Origin: Symsagittifera roscoffensis
Taxonomy: Eukaryota; Xenacoelomorpha; Acoela; Convolutidae
Reading direction: 5' to 3'
Length of the DNA stretch: 64,000 nucleotides
Assembly (NCBI RefSeq): GCF_963678635.1
Contig: NC_087063.1
Location: forward strand, 54,697,074 to 54,761,073
Positions 1 through 12,433 of this stretch are shown here, one piece after another (position 1 is the first letter of the stretch; each line of letters starts with the position of its first letter). Position numbers and translations under genes: made by a program. The notes under the pieces were generated by a model. It saw only the letters and a program-made list of their open reading frames with translations. It had not been told where the DNA came from and ran no database searches.

Positions 1-3000
1 GGTGCTGTTCACTCATTGTTTTGAAGCAGTGACCGTTCCCCCATGCATACCCTTCCTTTCCACAGCTGGAAGCTGGGCAAGTACCCTCCTCCATCCAATC
101 GCTTGAAGGGTTCCCCTCGGACGGTTCCGTGGGTTGTCTATCATCCTACTTCGTTATTTTCAGAGCCAATAAATGATGTATCACGGCTAAGTTGTGTAGG
201 CTCTCATCATCGTTTCCTTCTAATTTCAGCGGTAAGATCTGATATCAGGCCCGCGTTCGGGTCTGGGCACCTTGAAGGCTTCATGAGTTCACACATCGTT
301 ACTAAGCTGGTCTTCAGTGGACCGTCCCACGAACCACACTCAAAACTTACTTGTCCCTCCAGCTGGGGAACCGAGGGTTCGATCACTCGGTCCTCCAGAA
401 TTACTCCTAACTGTAATTGTTCAGACGTTATTGTCCCCAATTCGCGCACTCTATCCACCCAGAAACTGAGTATCAATGCTTTGTCAAACTCGAAAGATGA
501 GTCCATTGCTTCTTCAATGAAGAATGGATTATAGGCCATTCCAGGACACCCGACACGTATTGGAAGAACCCCCGTTTCCCTAACATAGCATACTCTTTCA
601 GACTCCGAACTTTCTCCAAAAACTCCCTCGTGACTGTCAATTCTTTATTGGAAGACATCCTGACTTCCTTCAATCTCCGGTAGCCATAAAGGTCCTTCAA
701 CCCCTTTGTCGGGACCCGCAATTGCATGTCCTGGTAGAGTTCTAACAAGGCTCTCAACAAGACTTATTCACGCTTCATCGACCTCTGCCTGATTGTCTTC
801 ACACATTCTTCTAGCACCGAGTGGGGATACGATCCACCACGAATTTCACAAAGCAAATTGCATTCTTCCTTTTTCCCTATGCTATCGCGGAATCGTCCCT
901 GGCGATCAGCATTTTTAAAGCTCCCATCAGTTCCAAATGTATTTGGCCTTCGTCTCGATGGTGGCTCCGTACTCCCATTTTCTTATTCCAATAAGGCACC
1001 ACATAAGTCTCACTTGTAAATGTGTCCTGACACAAGGGTTGGCTATGTACGCCATGGTTTCATCGAAATACTTCTGCAGGGCTACCATCCGGCAAACTTT
1101 GTTCAGAAGCTCCAAACCATTCTCATTTGCCTCCGATGACATCACAGTGCCATATTTTTTCCTCTTCAGGTTTGAGCGAAATTTAACCCATCTCGAGAAA
1201 TGTCTTGCCTTCACCATTTCCATATAGCCATCAGCAGGATCACCCATGCGGACTGACTCCGGCACCGTAATACGACTGTACTCGACCACGTCGAGCTGTC
1301 CCTTCAACTTCAACTTCATCTTCGCCATGTTCGTACGTGATGGATCCGCCATGGCTGATGACCTCCATTTCCAGCCTGGTGTCAGCCAAGGTCTTCTCGC
1401 TCTTCTTTGCTTTTGAAGCCGTGGAAATGGGTCCTGTCGCAACATCGGTGGCACCTGATTCTCTTTCTCGCTGTCGCCGTGCATTGCACCAACACTTGTC
1501 CATCTTCGCTTGGACGGGACACCTTCGCTAGCGACATTACCACAGTTGCGGCCTTTGACCTCACGACTTTCGGGTTGGTCCTCTTATAATTCACTCTCCT
1601 TCAGTTTTCTCACCCTAGACTTATAATTTGTCTGCCTTTTTTTCTTCTAATGGGTTGATCTCGCAGAATCGGGCTCTCCTCAGCGCTTCCATCGGTGACT
1701 GACTCGGTTAGACTGTCAGATTTAGTGGACTCTACCATTTTCTATTTTACTTCACGCATGATGGGTTGGTTTAGTCCCACTATCATCACCGACTGAGTGT
1801 CGTATCTCCGGATTATAACCCAGGTACTCTTCATAAAGGCTACATGCGTCCAAGTCTCAACAATTTTTCTCTGCAGCTCGCCCTGGTACCTTTCCCAATC
1901 TTCGTCTGGCAGCGTGCTCAGGAACTCCACTCGCATCGATTCATCAACCCTCCTTCTTAGAGGAGATTCACAGAGCAGCTTGGGCGCGCCTCTACTCTGG
2001 TGAGCTTCAACCAGGGACCCTGATTCCACGGGAGACAAACTAGCCTAGGGCTCCTTTGTGGGTAACATAAATGATTATGATGTCATCAGCACTAACCTCT
2101 CATTCGTCCCACCACCTTCCTTTCATTAAAGTCATGTTCTAGGAGATCTCTCTCCAGTGCACCCAAGTCGAACTCGCTCACTTTGTTGCTTTTACCCTCC
2201 TGAGGGTCATCTTCCCCTTGATTTTCTTTATTCGCGTCTCCTTCTTTCATCCATCGTTTGGCTTAGGTTCTGGCCCAGAGGGGCCTTGGCGCATATCAAC
2301 TCGTGAATCCGGCCGAGCCGGTATCATCAGGTCACCTGCTTGGTAAAACACTTCGCCATTTATGACAATTTCCACGGACTCTTCACCATACGGCACCACT
2401 TCATCTACTGTCAGATAGACGCCTCCTCTGAACTCCCTGCTCGCTTCCATCATCACTACCGTTTCCCATCTGGGCCATTTCAGCCTAGACTTGTCGTCGG
2501 CTGGTGCTTACAAATCGTTCTAATGACCTCCAGATACCTCTGGCTTCCTTGATGGTATGGCCTTAATCTTCTTTCTACTCTATATTTCCAGAAAGGTAAA
2601 ATTGAAGGTGTCTAGAATTGCCGCGTTCCAACTGATGAAGCGCGGCTCCATTCCTTCGCTCCACTTGAGCAACCTCTCCTCTACGTCCTGCGCAGCTCCA
2701 ATCCTAGGCGCCAGGACAAGACTAGTCACTCTCAACAACATCCTCCTGATGCGCGGATACAGAGGGCACCTATCCGGCAGCGGATCTGAACCCGCCAACG
2801 ACGTGTCCTGATTCTCCTTCACGTGCGCGTATGTCTTAAAGCTGTTTTTCAGGTCCATCAACTTCCAGCCAGGCTCCGCTATCCTCCCGAATAATCGATC
2901 TTTGCTCGCCAGTCCGCTCAACTCCCTCTGCTCCACCCAGTTAAGCACGGAACAATCCACGATTGACACGAGGTTAACGTACAGAACAGAGTGTCTATAC

Positions 3001-4660
3001 GCCTCCACTTGCACGTCAGGGAACACATGTGTCACTATAGGCCGGTAGACCACGGTAAAAAAAAATTCTCTCAATCCGAAGGTCAGAGCTAGTGGATCGA
3101 CCCGCATCATCAGGGCTAACTCAGTCAACAGGGGCACCCCCACACACTTCTTCACCTCCTTTCCGACGGAGACTGGTTTATCTTCCCCGGTTGAATTTCT
3201 ATTCTGCTGTAGCAGGTACTGAAGGAGCAAGGTCCTCCAATCCTTCAGTTTTCGGTAGAAGGCTGTCTTTATTTGGGCATCAAATTCCCTCTTCGGTCCT
3301 TGCAATTGTTCGAGGTATCTCAGTAACACAAACTAGTCTCCCAAACGATCATAGGTCATCATAATCAATGTGAGCAGACCATCCAGTCTGAGATCAGCTA
3401 GTTCCTGCCTGAAAAGCAGCATAGGTCCCTTCACGAAGCTTTCGTGTCCGAAGGTCACGTACAGTGCCAGCACAAGGCCAATGGATCACTCACGAAGTTG
3501 ACTATCAAGTTTCTCGATACCCTAGGGTAGCAACTGCTGATAAATGCGGGTGACCACCCCACGCCCATTCCCGCGAGGATAGCATCCGACCTTTCATATT
3601 CGACCTTCGTAGCCAGCACGTCCGCCTGGAAACCGTCCAAGGACATCGTGTTGATTTGCTGCATCAGTTGCAACCTCATCGCTCCCACCTGTTCTTTCGC
3701 TTCTAATACCTTCTTCAGATACTGGTGGATCTCTCTTTACTGCTTGAGCACTACCAAAGGCAGCTTGCCCCAACGGACACAGCCGAGGTGACAAATAAAA
3801 CCAAGGGTTGGTGTGAGGCTTTATCCTCAAGGCCATAGCCTTAAGGTTTTCTTCTGCTGAGAGGGCGTTTCTCCTCACCAAATTCCCTTTTTTGTCCCTC
3901 ACGTAGTCCGTCTGTCGGAAACACAAGTTGCTTGCTAATCGTTGTACTAACCGGTGTTCATCACCCACTCCTGGCCTCATTTTCAACAGTCGGCCAAAGT
4001 TGGAAAGTTCTAGTCCCAACCCGTCATCCAACACGACACGCGTCATGCTACGATCCTTAAATCCTTGAATTACATTTGAGATGTCTGACCATATCGCGGG
4101 GATTTCTGATCGGAAGGGATAGTAAAAGTTGGGATCCACTTGTCGGTTTGGTGCAAATATCATTACATCAAATCGTCTCTCCGCCGAAGTTATCCATTGG
4201 CCTTGTGCTGGCGCTGTGCGTGGCCTTCGTGAAGGGACCTGTGGTCCTTTTCACGTAGGAACTAGCTGATCTTCGACTGGATGGTCTGCTCACATTGATT
4301 GTCTGCTCACATTGTCTGCTCACGAAATGCAGGGGTTTGGAAAGCGAGGCATAGCCAGGAGACAGCACGAGCTTCATTTGTTGAGGGTCATAGCCTGCAA
4401 ACAAGCTGAGCCCCTTTGGTGACTCCAGATGTGCGTATCTTCTCTCGTCGCCTTTCACAGAACTGAATCAAGGGTAATCTCCCGTACACTCACCCGCGGA
4501 ATGTTCCGAGGGTCAGTGAACTGTCTGCACATCTTGTGGTGCCTGTTGTTTGGTTTGTTATCCACTATAAACTTCCCCTCACGGTTCGGTGGGGCTCTTT
4601 CTCTCACCTGCTGACGGCCATCCGTCATCGACCTCGTTTTCAGTGGCGCCATGGTGTTGT
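1..4660 (-). pseudogene. SGNH-element giant polyprotein, copy 1, C-terminal part (broken)
   Basis: A chain of minus-strand fragments at 4652-4455, 4458-4330, 4163-3594, 3329-2580, 2456-2247, 2038-1742, 1484-927, 760-473 and 539-207 matches, in the same order, the long open frame at 57.0-63.7 kb. Shared strings include LGLELSNF, VLNWVEQ, GMEPRFISWNAA, SRITVPESV and CGSWDGPLKTSLVTM. Stops and frameshifts separate the fragments, so this copy is dead. Compared with copy 2 it lacks about 100 codons (the second SGNH-like block) between AYDP and LSPGYA, near 4370. The window starts inside the gene; by alignment position 1 corresponds to about 58.48 kb in copy 2, so roughly 1.4 kb of C-terminal coding lies outside. 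The function of this part is unknown. The match to copy 2 is seen directly; the coding role is inferred. Confidence 0.85.
4192..4323 (+). repeat. Inverted partial duplicate of 3364-3486
   Basis: The plus strand here reads almost the same as the minus strand of 3486-3364, so a piece of the copy-1 ORF has been inserted upside down about 0.7 kb from its source. It interrupts the join between the LSPGYASL and RRFDVMIFAPNR segments, which are nearly adjacent in copy 2. The end carries a small repetition of the words CTGCTCACATTG and CTGCTCAC. A stretch present in the source after TGACCTTCG is missing here. Confidence 0.75.
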
Positions 4661-6851
4661 CTCGGAACTAAACTGATCCTCTTCGGTCAAAATCCAGTCT
4701 ACGCCCGCTATCCGGTATAAACCGGATACCGTAGGGTCGTGCCCATTGAGAATTTTCTTTGCGTCCGCATGGCAGGTCAGCTTCTTCATGTTCAACTTGA
4801 TCGCCATGTCTGCTTTTTATCGTCTCCAGAGGCTGGGCTTTGGTCTGTTCTTTAGCAACTCACTGACCTTGCTTGTATCAATCACCTGTAAGTCGTTGGC
4901 GTCCTTGTAGGTTGGGTTGCGGTGCTCGTAGTTACTTGGGGAGCCACCTGTGGTGGACCACTTCTCGTCCCAAGTTGATTCTTCAAGGATCGACGTCGGG
5001 GAGCGGGAGCGGTCCCCAAACTCTCTCTCACGTCAGAGCTGGGAGTAGGCTGCATCACGTTTTTCTCTGTGGCTAGAGGTCCCAGATGATTCGCTAATGG
5101 CTGAGGTACGTGGGACCTTACCCTGCCGGCAGGGCTACCTCGTGCCACCGGGTTGACCATTGTCCGCAGCTCAGCTTCCATTTCTTGTATCCTCATTTGA
5201 AATGCGTCGTTTATCCACTTTATCCACAATTGGGTATTGAAGCATAAACCTTCTCTCGTCAAGGCGCCGTAGTCCATCATTCTCAGTGCATTTTCAACGT
5301 CCGTCAACTAGAGTTCATTGGGATTCTCTGCATTCAGGTTCCTGATCATCGCGTTTCACTGAGTTACGTTCCCATTCATGTAGTCGGTCACTTGTGATCC
5401 GGCGTCCGGATTAAGAGGGGTTGTACACAAGACCACAATCCTCGGTCTATTCTTCTCCTTCAATTCGTTGAGGAGAAAGATCAGTAACGATTCCCACATC
5501 GCCTCAGGGTTAACAGGATTCCTCGAAACATCTTTCGTCCCTATCATCAGGGTTAGCGTATCCACCCTATCGTCGTTCTGCAGCTCCATCATTTTAATAA
5601 CTTGAGCCACTGAGGCTCAGCCAAAGGAGATTACAGCTGTCTGCCCCATCACGAGGATATCTTTCAGATCCCTCACCAAGCTATCACCTATGATCAGGTG
5701 CTGCCTGTCAGTGGGCACCGGCTGGTGGATTGTCGCCGGGCCCCAGATCATAGCATTCAGGCACGCCCTCGGGTGCTCTGTGACAATCTGCACGAAGTTC
5801 CTTCGGGCGTTGAGATCCTTTCGAATGTCGATCACTCGCGACCTCACTTTAGCTCCACTTAGTACCGGACCGACTGGTTTGGTGAGATCTGTTGTTTTTT
5901 CTTTCCTGACGGGTGACTGGCCAACACGCTGAGAAGGAGCGATCCTGCCCAAGCATCTTCCGTTGCTCGTTGTATCTCCTGCATCGTAGTTTTGGCCACC
6001 TGCTCGAATTTCTCCTGAAAGTGAGATGGCAGGTAGGTTTCTGAGGGATGAGTTATCGTATTTTTCGCGTTTGAAGTCGAGCTCATTCGTTGCGGAGCTG
6101 TCACAACACTCGGTCTAAAAAACTCTTGAGCCTTAGCTATGGTCGTCGTATCGGGGCTCATCATTGCCAGGACATGTGGTGACAACTTGCTCACTCTCGC
6201 ATTGGAGAGCTCCTTCAGGTGCTTGATCTCCTCCTCCTTGAAAGCGATCTGTAATTTGTCGTACTTTCTCTTCTATTCGTCACAATCCTTCGCTTTCTCC
6301 TTATACTCGTCAAACTTGGCGCACAAATCTTTCCAGTATTTGTCCTTTTTTTTGAGAGTTTCACTGGTTCCGCCGTCTGTATTTTGATATCGTTCATTCT
6401 CATCTTCTTTGATAGCGGAGCTGCAAATGGTGAGTCCTCAGACTGCGATTGGGGCGGCCATCGCGTGATCTTTTCGATCCGAAGAGAGGCTGCGCTGAGT
6501 AACTGGGGCGTATTGGCATTGGCATTTCTCCCAGCCTATAATCTCTCTGTTCGCCCAGACCTAGCTCACGTGTTAGGTCCTGCCCGGAATTCTCTCCGCG
6601 TTTCCCTCGCATGAGTCGATTCCTGCTCCGCCCGTCGGTACCGGATCGCCGAAAGCCACCTTTAACACTACTTCCGTGGGGCGGTCCTCACGACCTTCTC
6701 TTCCCATAGCTTTAAGGAGTGCGACGGCGAACATCGCCAACTCCGGTTGTTCCAATCCAAAATTACAATAAATCAACCGATGATACACAGCGTCCAGAGT
6801 CGTTCCTAGGCTCGCTGAGATAAAATCCGCCAATTCATCAGTGTCGCTCAT
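4661..6851 (-). pseudogene. SGNH-element giant polyprotein, copy 1, N-terminal part with SGNH domain (broken)
   Basis: The probable start is the ATG at 6851, where MSDTDELADF begins just after an AT-rich stretch. A basic, probably coiled-coil segment follows (about 6400-6000), then an SGNH/GDSL hydrolase domain. Block I is LIIGDSLVRDL (about 5700), the block II glycine is in VISFG (about 5620) and is followed at once by a stop, and block III reads GTKD where copy 2 has GTND (about 5535). The C-terminal catalytic D-x-x-H reads EGLC where copy 2 has DGVH (about 5248). Catalytic Asp and His are therefore lost as well as the frame. A Pro/Arg/Ser-rich linker follows to 4661. SGNH hydrolases remove acyl or acetyl groups; the substrate here is unknown. 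Confidence 0.75.
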
Positions 6852-7317
6852 GCTTCTTTGTGTAGGTTACATATTTCGTTTCTTCGAATCCAATTCAAGT
6901 TCAATAAACAATCTTTAGATCAATCACAATCTAATAGACAAGGCGCAACTTAGATCAATGATGTCAGCCATCTGATTCTCACATCAAGACTTCATTCATT
7001 CCTTTTACAAGCAGTCAGTTGAATTTCTCTTTTTGTTCTTAGTTTAAAAGCTAGCACCAAGGTGGATCGTCCACCTGCAATCTTGTCAAAGTAATATAGT
7101 TGAATGTTTTCACTTTTTGCGCCTGAAGTGGTCCATGTTAACATAACATCAACATCACATAAATTATAACCTAAGGATAACATAAAATACAAATGTCATA
7201 ACATCAACACTATTACAAAAAAACCTAATTAAAATCCTAAAACTTAATCATAATGCCTAAAAATAAAGCTAACACAAACTATTAGCACTAAAAGTGGCTC
7301 TAGCGTATGCTCAGATA
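6852..7317. other. AT-rich spacer between the macro-domain remnant and the SGNH polyprotein
   Basis: No supported ORF. It is distinctly more AT-rich than the coding stretches on both sides. It could be the 5' untranslated leader or promoter of the SGNH ORF, or hold a splice acceptor. I looked for similarity to the region beyond the 5' end of gag (16.6-17.7 kb), as expected if this were a 3' LTR, and saw none. Confidence 0.4.
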
Positions 7318-8024
7318 CTATTTTCTATGTAGGTACACCTCTATGTCCGTTTCCGAAAATATTACATGTACAAGGGCATGTAGTTCTCTTGGATGCAGTT
7401 TTCCCCTATTGGGATTATAGATCGGCAAGGAGAGCGAGGTCACTCTCCTTTCAACTAGGAAGTCCCTGATACGAGTTAGTGCCAGCACTAAACTCTCGGG
7501 ATTCACGATTCTGTGTGGCCTTAGTTACCCAGACAAATTTTTTTCTGGTATCTGTGATGCAACAGTGGGCAGCGCTATCATCCCTATCACACCAGGCCTC
7601 TGTTTTCACAATAACTCATGTACTCTCTCTTAAAGTCGGCCGCTGGTGCTGTTTTAAAACTTACATCCGCGGTTATCGCTATAGCGCACGTACGTTCCCT
7701 GAGTATGGAATCACTGTCTGTGACAATGATGTTGTTTGAATAGTGATTCGGCAGATCAAAATATGTTTCAAAAATTCGTCCAAAACGGGGTTTTTTTTTA
7801 GCATTTTCGCCCTCTGTTTCTGGTTCTCCTATTTCTCTTGCTTTTTTTTTGATCATAAGATTTTTGGTGTGGGCGAGTCCTACCCTCACTCCCAGGACGA
7901 AAATATCCATCGACGTCCCCGTCGATCGCCCACAATCGAGCAGATCGAGATTGGATGCGGGAACACGTAAGGGACCATCTGGAGCGACCCAGTTAGACTC
8001 AAGGTTGTCGTGACTGATCAACAT
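7318..8024 (-). pseudogene. Macro-domain-like (TARG1/OARD1-type) C-terminal module of the Gypsy Pol, degenerate
   Basis: Two minus-strand pieces in different frames (8024-7587 and 7506-7318) read as one domain. CAIAITADVSFKTAPAADFK resembles the macro-domain loop usually written as alternating small residues followed by MGxGIAxxFK. In the gap one frame reads KKFVWVTKATQN, like the strand and TK motif after it. The last piece has ERRVTSLSLPIY and FSETDIEVYLH, matching in order the closing strands and helix of TARG1/OARD1-type macro domains. Known family members bind ADP-ribose and remove it from proteins. The usual glycine-rich loop is poorly kept and there are frameshifts, so this copy is inactive. 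About 100 residues upstream (8024-7740) are unassigned. The assignment is by eye from family knowledge. Confidence 0.55.
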
Positions 8025-8760
8025 CCTGAATCGTCAGGATTGACTCCATGAGATCTGCTGGCAGATCATGGAGCCATTCAAGTACTCGTAGGTTTGTTAA
8101 CTCTTTCCCATGCATCTGCTCCACATCAGGCTCGATTTCCATTTCCTGCTCTGAGCGGTCGTCGATCCAGTCCTGGTCTGTGTCGTTGATCAGGTAAATC
8201 TCCTGTGACACCACTCTTTCGTCCAGAAAACTATCGAGTCCGTCACGTCGCTCAAAACAATCCTGTTCACAACAAAGTCTTCCCCATGCGGGTTGTATTC
8301 TTTTTATTTCCTCTCCTCTTGCCCTGGCGCGTCTTCATGGTGAAGGAAAAGTCAGGCTGTACTCCTCTGTCAACTTCAATTTGTTCTGGATAGTCCCAGT
8401 CCTCTTCGGCATAAGGTAGAGTTTCGTCGTCCACCTCCAATCGCTCGGTCAACTACAGGTCCAGTGGTAGATCGCAATTATCTTCCACCTCATTCCCGTC
8501 ATTTTTGTTGCGCGTGCCTCTTTTATCCATCTCGCAGGCAGGATCCACTAGCAAATAGTCTCCCTCATGCATATCAGCTGGGATATACCAGTCCTCCGAT
8601 GAGGCGTTATGCGGTTTGATATTCTCATAATGAGCTGCCCATCCGGTGCTCAACCGACAAAAACGACCACCCTGATGCACTTCAGTTATTTGAAATAGGC
8701 CACGCCATTTTTGAGTAATTTTTTGGTTCCCTTTGAACACCCGGACATAGTCCTCAACTG
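8025..8760 (-). pseudogene. Gypsy integrase C-terminal tail and acidic extension, copy 1
   Basis: The 8740-8453 piece contains QKWRGLFQITEV and RLSTGWAAHYENIKPHN, the layout of the integrase C-terminal (GPY/F-like) domain of Ty3/Gypsy elements: a short beta-barrel ending in the N-I-K-P motif. Acidic, poorly conserved sequence follows (8452-8267 and 8214-7999), bridging to the macro-like module. Frames are broken several times. Confidence 0.6.
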
Positions 8761-8779
8761 AGTAGGCTTTTGCTTCAGC

Positions 8780-9849
8780 ATTTCTCTTGTCAAACCTCTT
8801 TCTCTGCCTGACTTGAGCATGCTGCGTGTTTCTCCTGCACAGATCATTGAGTTCCTGCTGCCTCCGTTTGTGGTGCTGTTCTCTTACCCTCGTACTCGTA
8901 GAATGGGAGGGCCTTCTCGTGGCCTGTCAACATCATGTGCGGGCTTATTCCCGTGGTTGACTGTTCGTTGCTATTGTAAGCGCCCATCATTTGCGGCAAG
9001 TGCCTATCCCAGTCTTCAGTGTATCGTGAGCAATAGATCCTCAAAATGGAAACTATTGTGCGAATTCGTCATTCGACCAGGCCATTCGTTTGTGGATGAT
9101 AAGTGGTCGAGTCAGCATGTGCTACTAGCGACATCCTCATTAACTAACCCCTTTGTGAGATCTCCAACGAATGCTTTGCGATTGTCTGACTGGAACTTGA
9201 TCGGGCATCCGTGCTTTGCTATCAAAACATTTATCAAATGATCACACGTCTCCTCCGCTGATGCTGTCATGCAGGGAGCTGCCTCTGCATATTTCGTAAA
9301 ATGATCAATCATCACCAGCACTTGGTTATAGCCCGGGCCGTCATGCATAATTTCTGATGATCGATTTTTACCACCTCATTGAATCCTGACGACCTCATTG
9401 AATCCTTCGCTTGATGGCATGAAAAGCATGCAGAAATCCATTTCTCATCGGCCTTCTTCAAGCCAGTCTATTCAAATCGTTTCTGTATCCAATTGTACAC
9501 CTTATCCACGCCTTTATGACCCATCTGATCGTGTGACCGGCGAGAGTAAATCGTGTGAGAGTAAATCGGTTTGATACAGCTGTGGTAGTACTATCGAATT
9601 GTATTTGTAAAAGTTTTCGTCTTCTTCTTTGCGCTTGCAGGCCACAATCCCGTCTTTGTTCAAGTATAACGAATCTTTTCTCTTTAAATAAAATTGCTTT
9701 AGGATTATATAGCTGTCGTCTTCCAAATCGCCTTTGTCAAGTGCTCCGTTTTCTATCCATCTCTTTAGATTGCTTGTCATCCTATCATTCCGTTGAGCCC
9801 TCAAAAGGTCCGAAAGTCGGTACCTGGCCTTAGGATATGTCGTCATCAC
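8780..9849 (-). pseudogene. Ty3/Gypsy integrase, copy 1, degenerate
   Basis: The N-terminal zinc finger is visible in pieces: a GHKGVDKVYNWIQ histidine segment near 9520-9480 and a CFSCHQAK cysteine pair near 9425. The core has VLVMIDHFTKYAEAAP (first catalytic Asp, about 9310) and IKFQSDNRKAFVGD (second Asp, about 9190; the usual DNG reads DNR). The end has YTEDWDRHLPQMMGAYNS and TGISPHMMLTGHE (9044-8844). The third catalytic residue lies in the damaged stretch around 9100-9050. The domain would catalyse cDNA insertion. Stops and frameshifts make this copy inactive. Confidence 0.8.
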
Positions 9850-9874
9850 ATTATCACATTTAGCTGTCCGCTGA

Positions 9875-10653
9875 TTATATCCGGAGCATGTCCATCATTT
9901 TAACACACCATATCTTTTTCAGTGTCGCGTCTTGATCTGAGCGTTTCAGATTGGTACGGAAGACCACAGCATGCGGCAGTAGTCTAGTCGGACGTTTCGA
10001 CACTGCTTTTAGCTCGAGCTCATCTGCGGCATTATCAACTACCGTGTCTTCCTCATCGGAGGTACACCGGTCTCTGTCTGGGTCTTGATGCATTTCTCTA
10101 TCCAGCCCGCGCTGCTTCCATTCTACTAGCAAAAAATGAATTGCAATTTCTGAGACGTCGGAATTGGGGGTAGTTTCTGACACGTTCTCCCAAGACTGAG
10201 ACTGTGACCCATCACTCGAGCTGATGGAGTCTGCGTCGCCTTCATCTGATTTTGTCTTGACGTTTCTCGACACCCCGGACAACATTTTGTCCCATCGTCG
10301 TTTTAGCCTAGACTTTCTGGACAATTCATCCTGGCCAGACCAGACTTGATTTGACTCCCCGGACAATGTTTCATCTCCGGATGAACAGTCCGATCTCTGC
10401 TCGTACTCCTACTTCGCATCAGTGAACTGAACTCTTCTTGTCACGCTGGATCTTGAACTCTTGAGCGGTTTGAGTGCCGGTTGCTTGTTGACGCTCCACG
10501 TACGAAGTCCTCAAAAAGACATCTTTTGGTATCGAACTCACTAACTGATTCACTATCGATCGGCACTCCATTTAAACGTCCCGACTCCGAACTTCTACCG
10601 TTCTCTTCTACGTTCTTTAAATGATGGTCAACCTCTGCATGGTCTCCATCCAT
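9875..10653 (-). pseudogene. Acidic linker between RNase H and integrase, copy 1
   Basis: Two open pieces (10653-10441 and 10366-9875) rich in Asp, Glu and Ser, for example SDEEDTVVDNAADELELK. No conserved domain is recognised. Position between RNase H and the integrase zinc finger suggests a tether. Unusually long for a Gypsy Pol linker. The break between pieces is a frameshift or stop around 10400. Confidence 0.5.
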
Positions 10654-10667
10654 TCAAGGTCATGCCT

Positions 10668-11320
10668 TTAAAGCTCTCTGTCAAGCAGGTCACGGAGTTT
10701 CCGCATGACATCCGGTGCTACGTTCACTGTCTTGTTGAACAGGGCTATGCTGTTGATGCCCAGCCTGGTAAGTTCTTGCTGCACCAGGTTTGAACGAACT
10801 AGCAAATCCAATGGAACCGGATCACCCTTCGCCAACACTTTCATTTCAGCAGCCGTTTCTACGGGAAGTTCAGGGTGTCCTGGTATGGGATGTCCGGACT
10901 TATCAAGCCACCTGGTGAGTGGCAGTTTGTCAATTGTGTCTTTAACCAGAAAAGAAAAGCCATCCTTGATTTTTGCCTGGTTTGCTTGCTTCTCTTCTAA
11001 TCGCTCGTAGAACTCCGTCTTCCTGCTGAGGCTGTTGGCATTCTGGTGCTTGTCACGTGTTCGAAGCTCTATAATCATGTGATAATCCAGACGCACGATC
11101 CAGCGACCGATATAGCTTTGGTTCATCGAATAAGTCTTCAGCCAAGCAAAAGCTGGGTTGTCCACGAGCAACTTGAATGGAACACTACCTATGTAGGCCC
11201 TATATTTTCGACAAAGGTAATCACTGCGACCATCTCCGGTTTCGGTGCACCAAATTTCATTTCAGTGTCGCTTAGGACTTTACTCCCGTAGGCTGTTGGC
11301 CGGAGAACAGTCCTTCCGTT
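10668..11320 (-). pseudogene. Gypsy RNase H and connection, copy 1
   Basis: The reading continues from the RT piece. Frames around 11300-11180 give YGSKVLSDTEMKFGAPKPEM and AVITFVEKYRAYIG. The open piece 11171-10668 then begins LLVDNPAFAWL (the usual TDHxxL reads VDNPAF) and continues with GRWIVRLDYHMIIELRTRD and HQNANSLSRK (usual NxxADxLSR). These are the standard C-terminal landmarks of the Ty3/Gypsy RNase H domain, which degrades the RNA strand of RNA-DNA hybrids. A long unassigned tail follows. Confidence 0.75.
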
Positions 11321-11323
11321 CCA

Positions 11324-12310
11324 CTACTGTTCCTGGTGAAGTATGTCCGGTATCGCATTTATTGATGCGTCTGTGTCCAGCACAAACATCCCTTTCTCTG
11401 TTGGCATACAGATAACCGGAGCCTCGCAAAGTTCGCGCTTAATATTCTCAAAAGAGACCTGAGCCTCTTCAGTCCAGCTGAATTTCTTACCCTTATTTCG
11501 CATCAACTGCTGGATGGGGTATATCTTGTCAGCATACCCTTTGATAACCTCTCGGTAGTAATTAGCGAATCCGAGAAAGCTTATCAACTGCGTGTCGGTC
11601 TTCGGTGCTTTCCCTGTCAATACTGCTTCAATCGCCTCAGGATCTGGTCTGACTCCTTGTTTATCTACGAGAAGACCCAGATATTTAATTGAGTCTCCCA
11701 GGATATCGCACTTGGAAGGTTTGCATTTCGGGTCGGCCTGTTTCATACAAGTAAAGGCCTCGTCTAGTCTCTCTATATGGTCCTGTAGCGTTGGTGTCGC
11801 AATCACCACTTCATCAGCGTAACACATTATGAGATTGTTATACATTTTAGTCACATTCGTGAGTGCCTGGGCCACTAATCGTTGGAATGTGGCAATCGCA
11901 TTGCATAGTCCAAACGGAATTTTTGTCCACTGGAACCGTCCCAGTTCACATGTGGAGCCCGTTTTTTCTCAATCCTGTTTTCTGATGGGCACTTGCCAGA
12001 ACGCAGAGCCCAAATCCAACGTCGTGAAGAATTTTGCATCTCCCAAGCTGGAGAGGCTCTCATCGATGCGGAGAATCGGCTATGCGTCCTTTATGGTTGC
12101 CGCGTTCAGGTACCGGAAATCACAACAAAACCTAAATTGTCCCCTTCTTTTTTTGCCATAACTACGCCGCAAGCCCACGGGGACCTCGACGGTTCAATCA
12201 TGTCGTAGTCCATTAACATTTCAATCTCTTTCCGGCATGCTTCCCACTTGTGTGAGGTCATTCTGCTAGCTCCCTCCCTGTGAGGTACCGAACCCTCTTC
12301 TATCTCTATT
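11324..12310 (-). pseudogene. Ty3/Gypsy reverse transcriptase, copy 1, inactive
   Basis: Motifs in order: WACGVVMAKKKGDNLGFCCD (about 12170), motif A FFTTLDLGSAFWQVPI (about 12010), motif B FGLCNAIATFQRL (about 11890), motif C CYADEVVIAT (about 11815), then LGLLVDKQGV and ISFLGFANYYREVIKGYA. In motif C the usual YxDD reads YADE, so the second catalytic Asp is replaced by Glu. The N-terminal third is frameshifted relative to the open piece 11875-11324. The enzyme would copy element RNA to DNA. Confidence 0.85.
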
Positions 12311-12433
12311 TCATATTCTCCAAAATTGCAGCAACCTATGTTAATTTATGCTTTGAAAAAATGTCCGCGTTCCAAGTCAACACTGCTCTAAGAGAGTCCA
12401 GTTCCTTATCCGATAATTTACCTTTTTGGTGTT

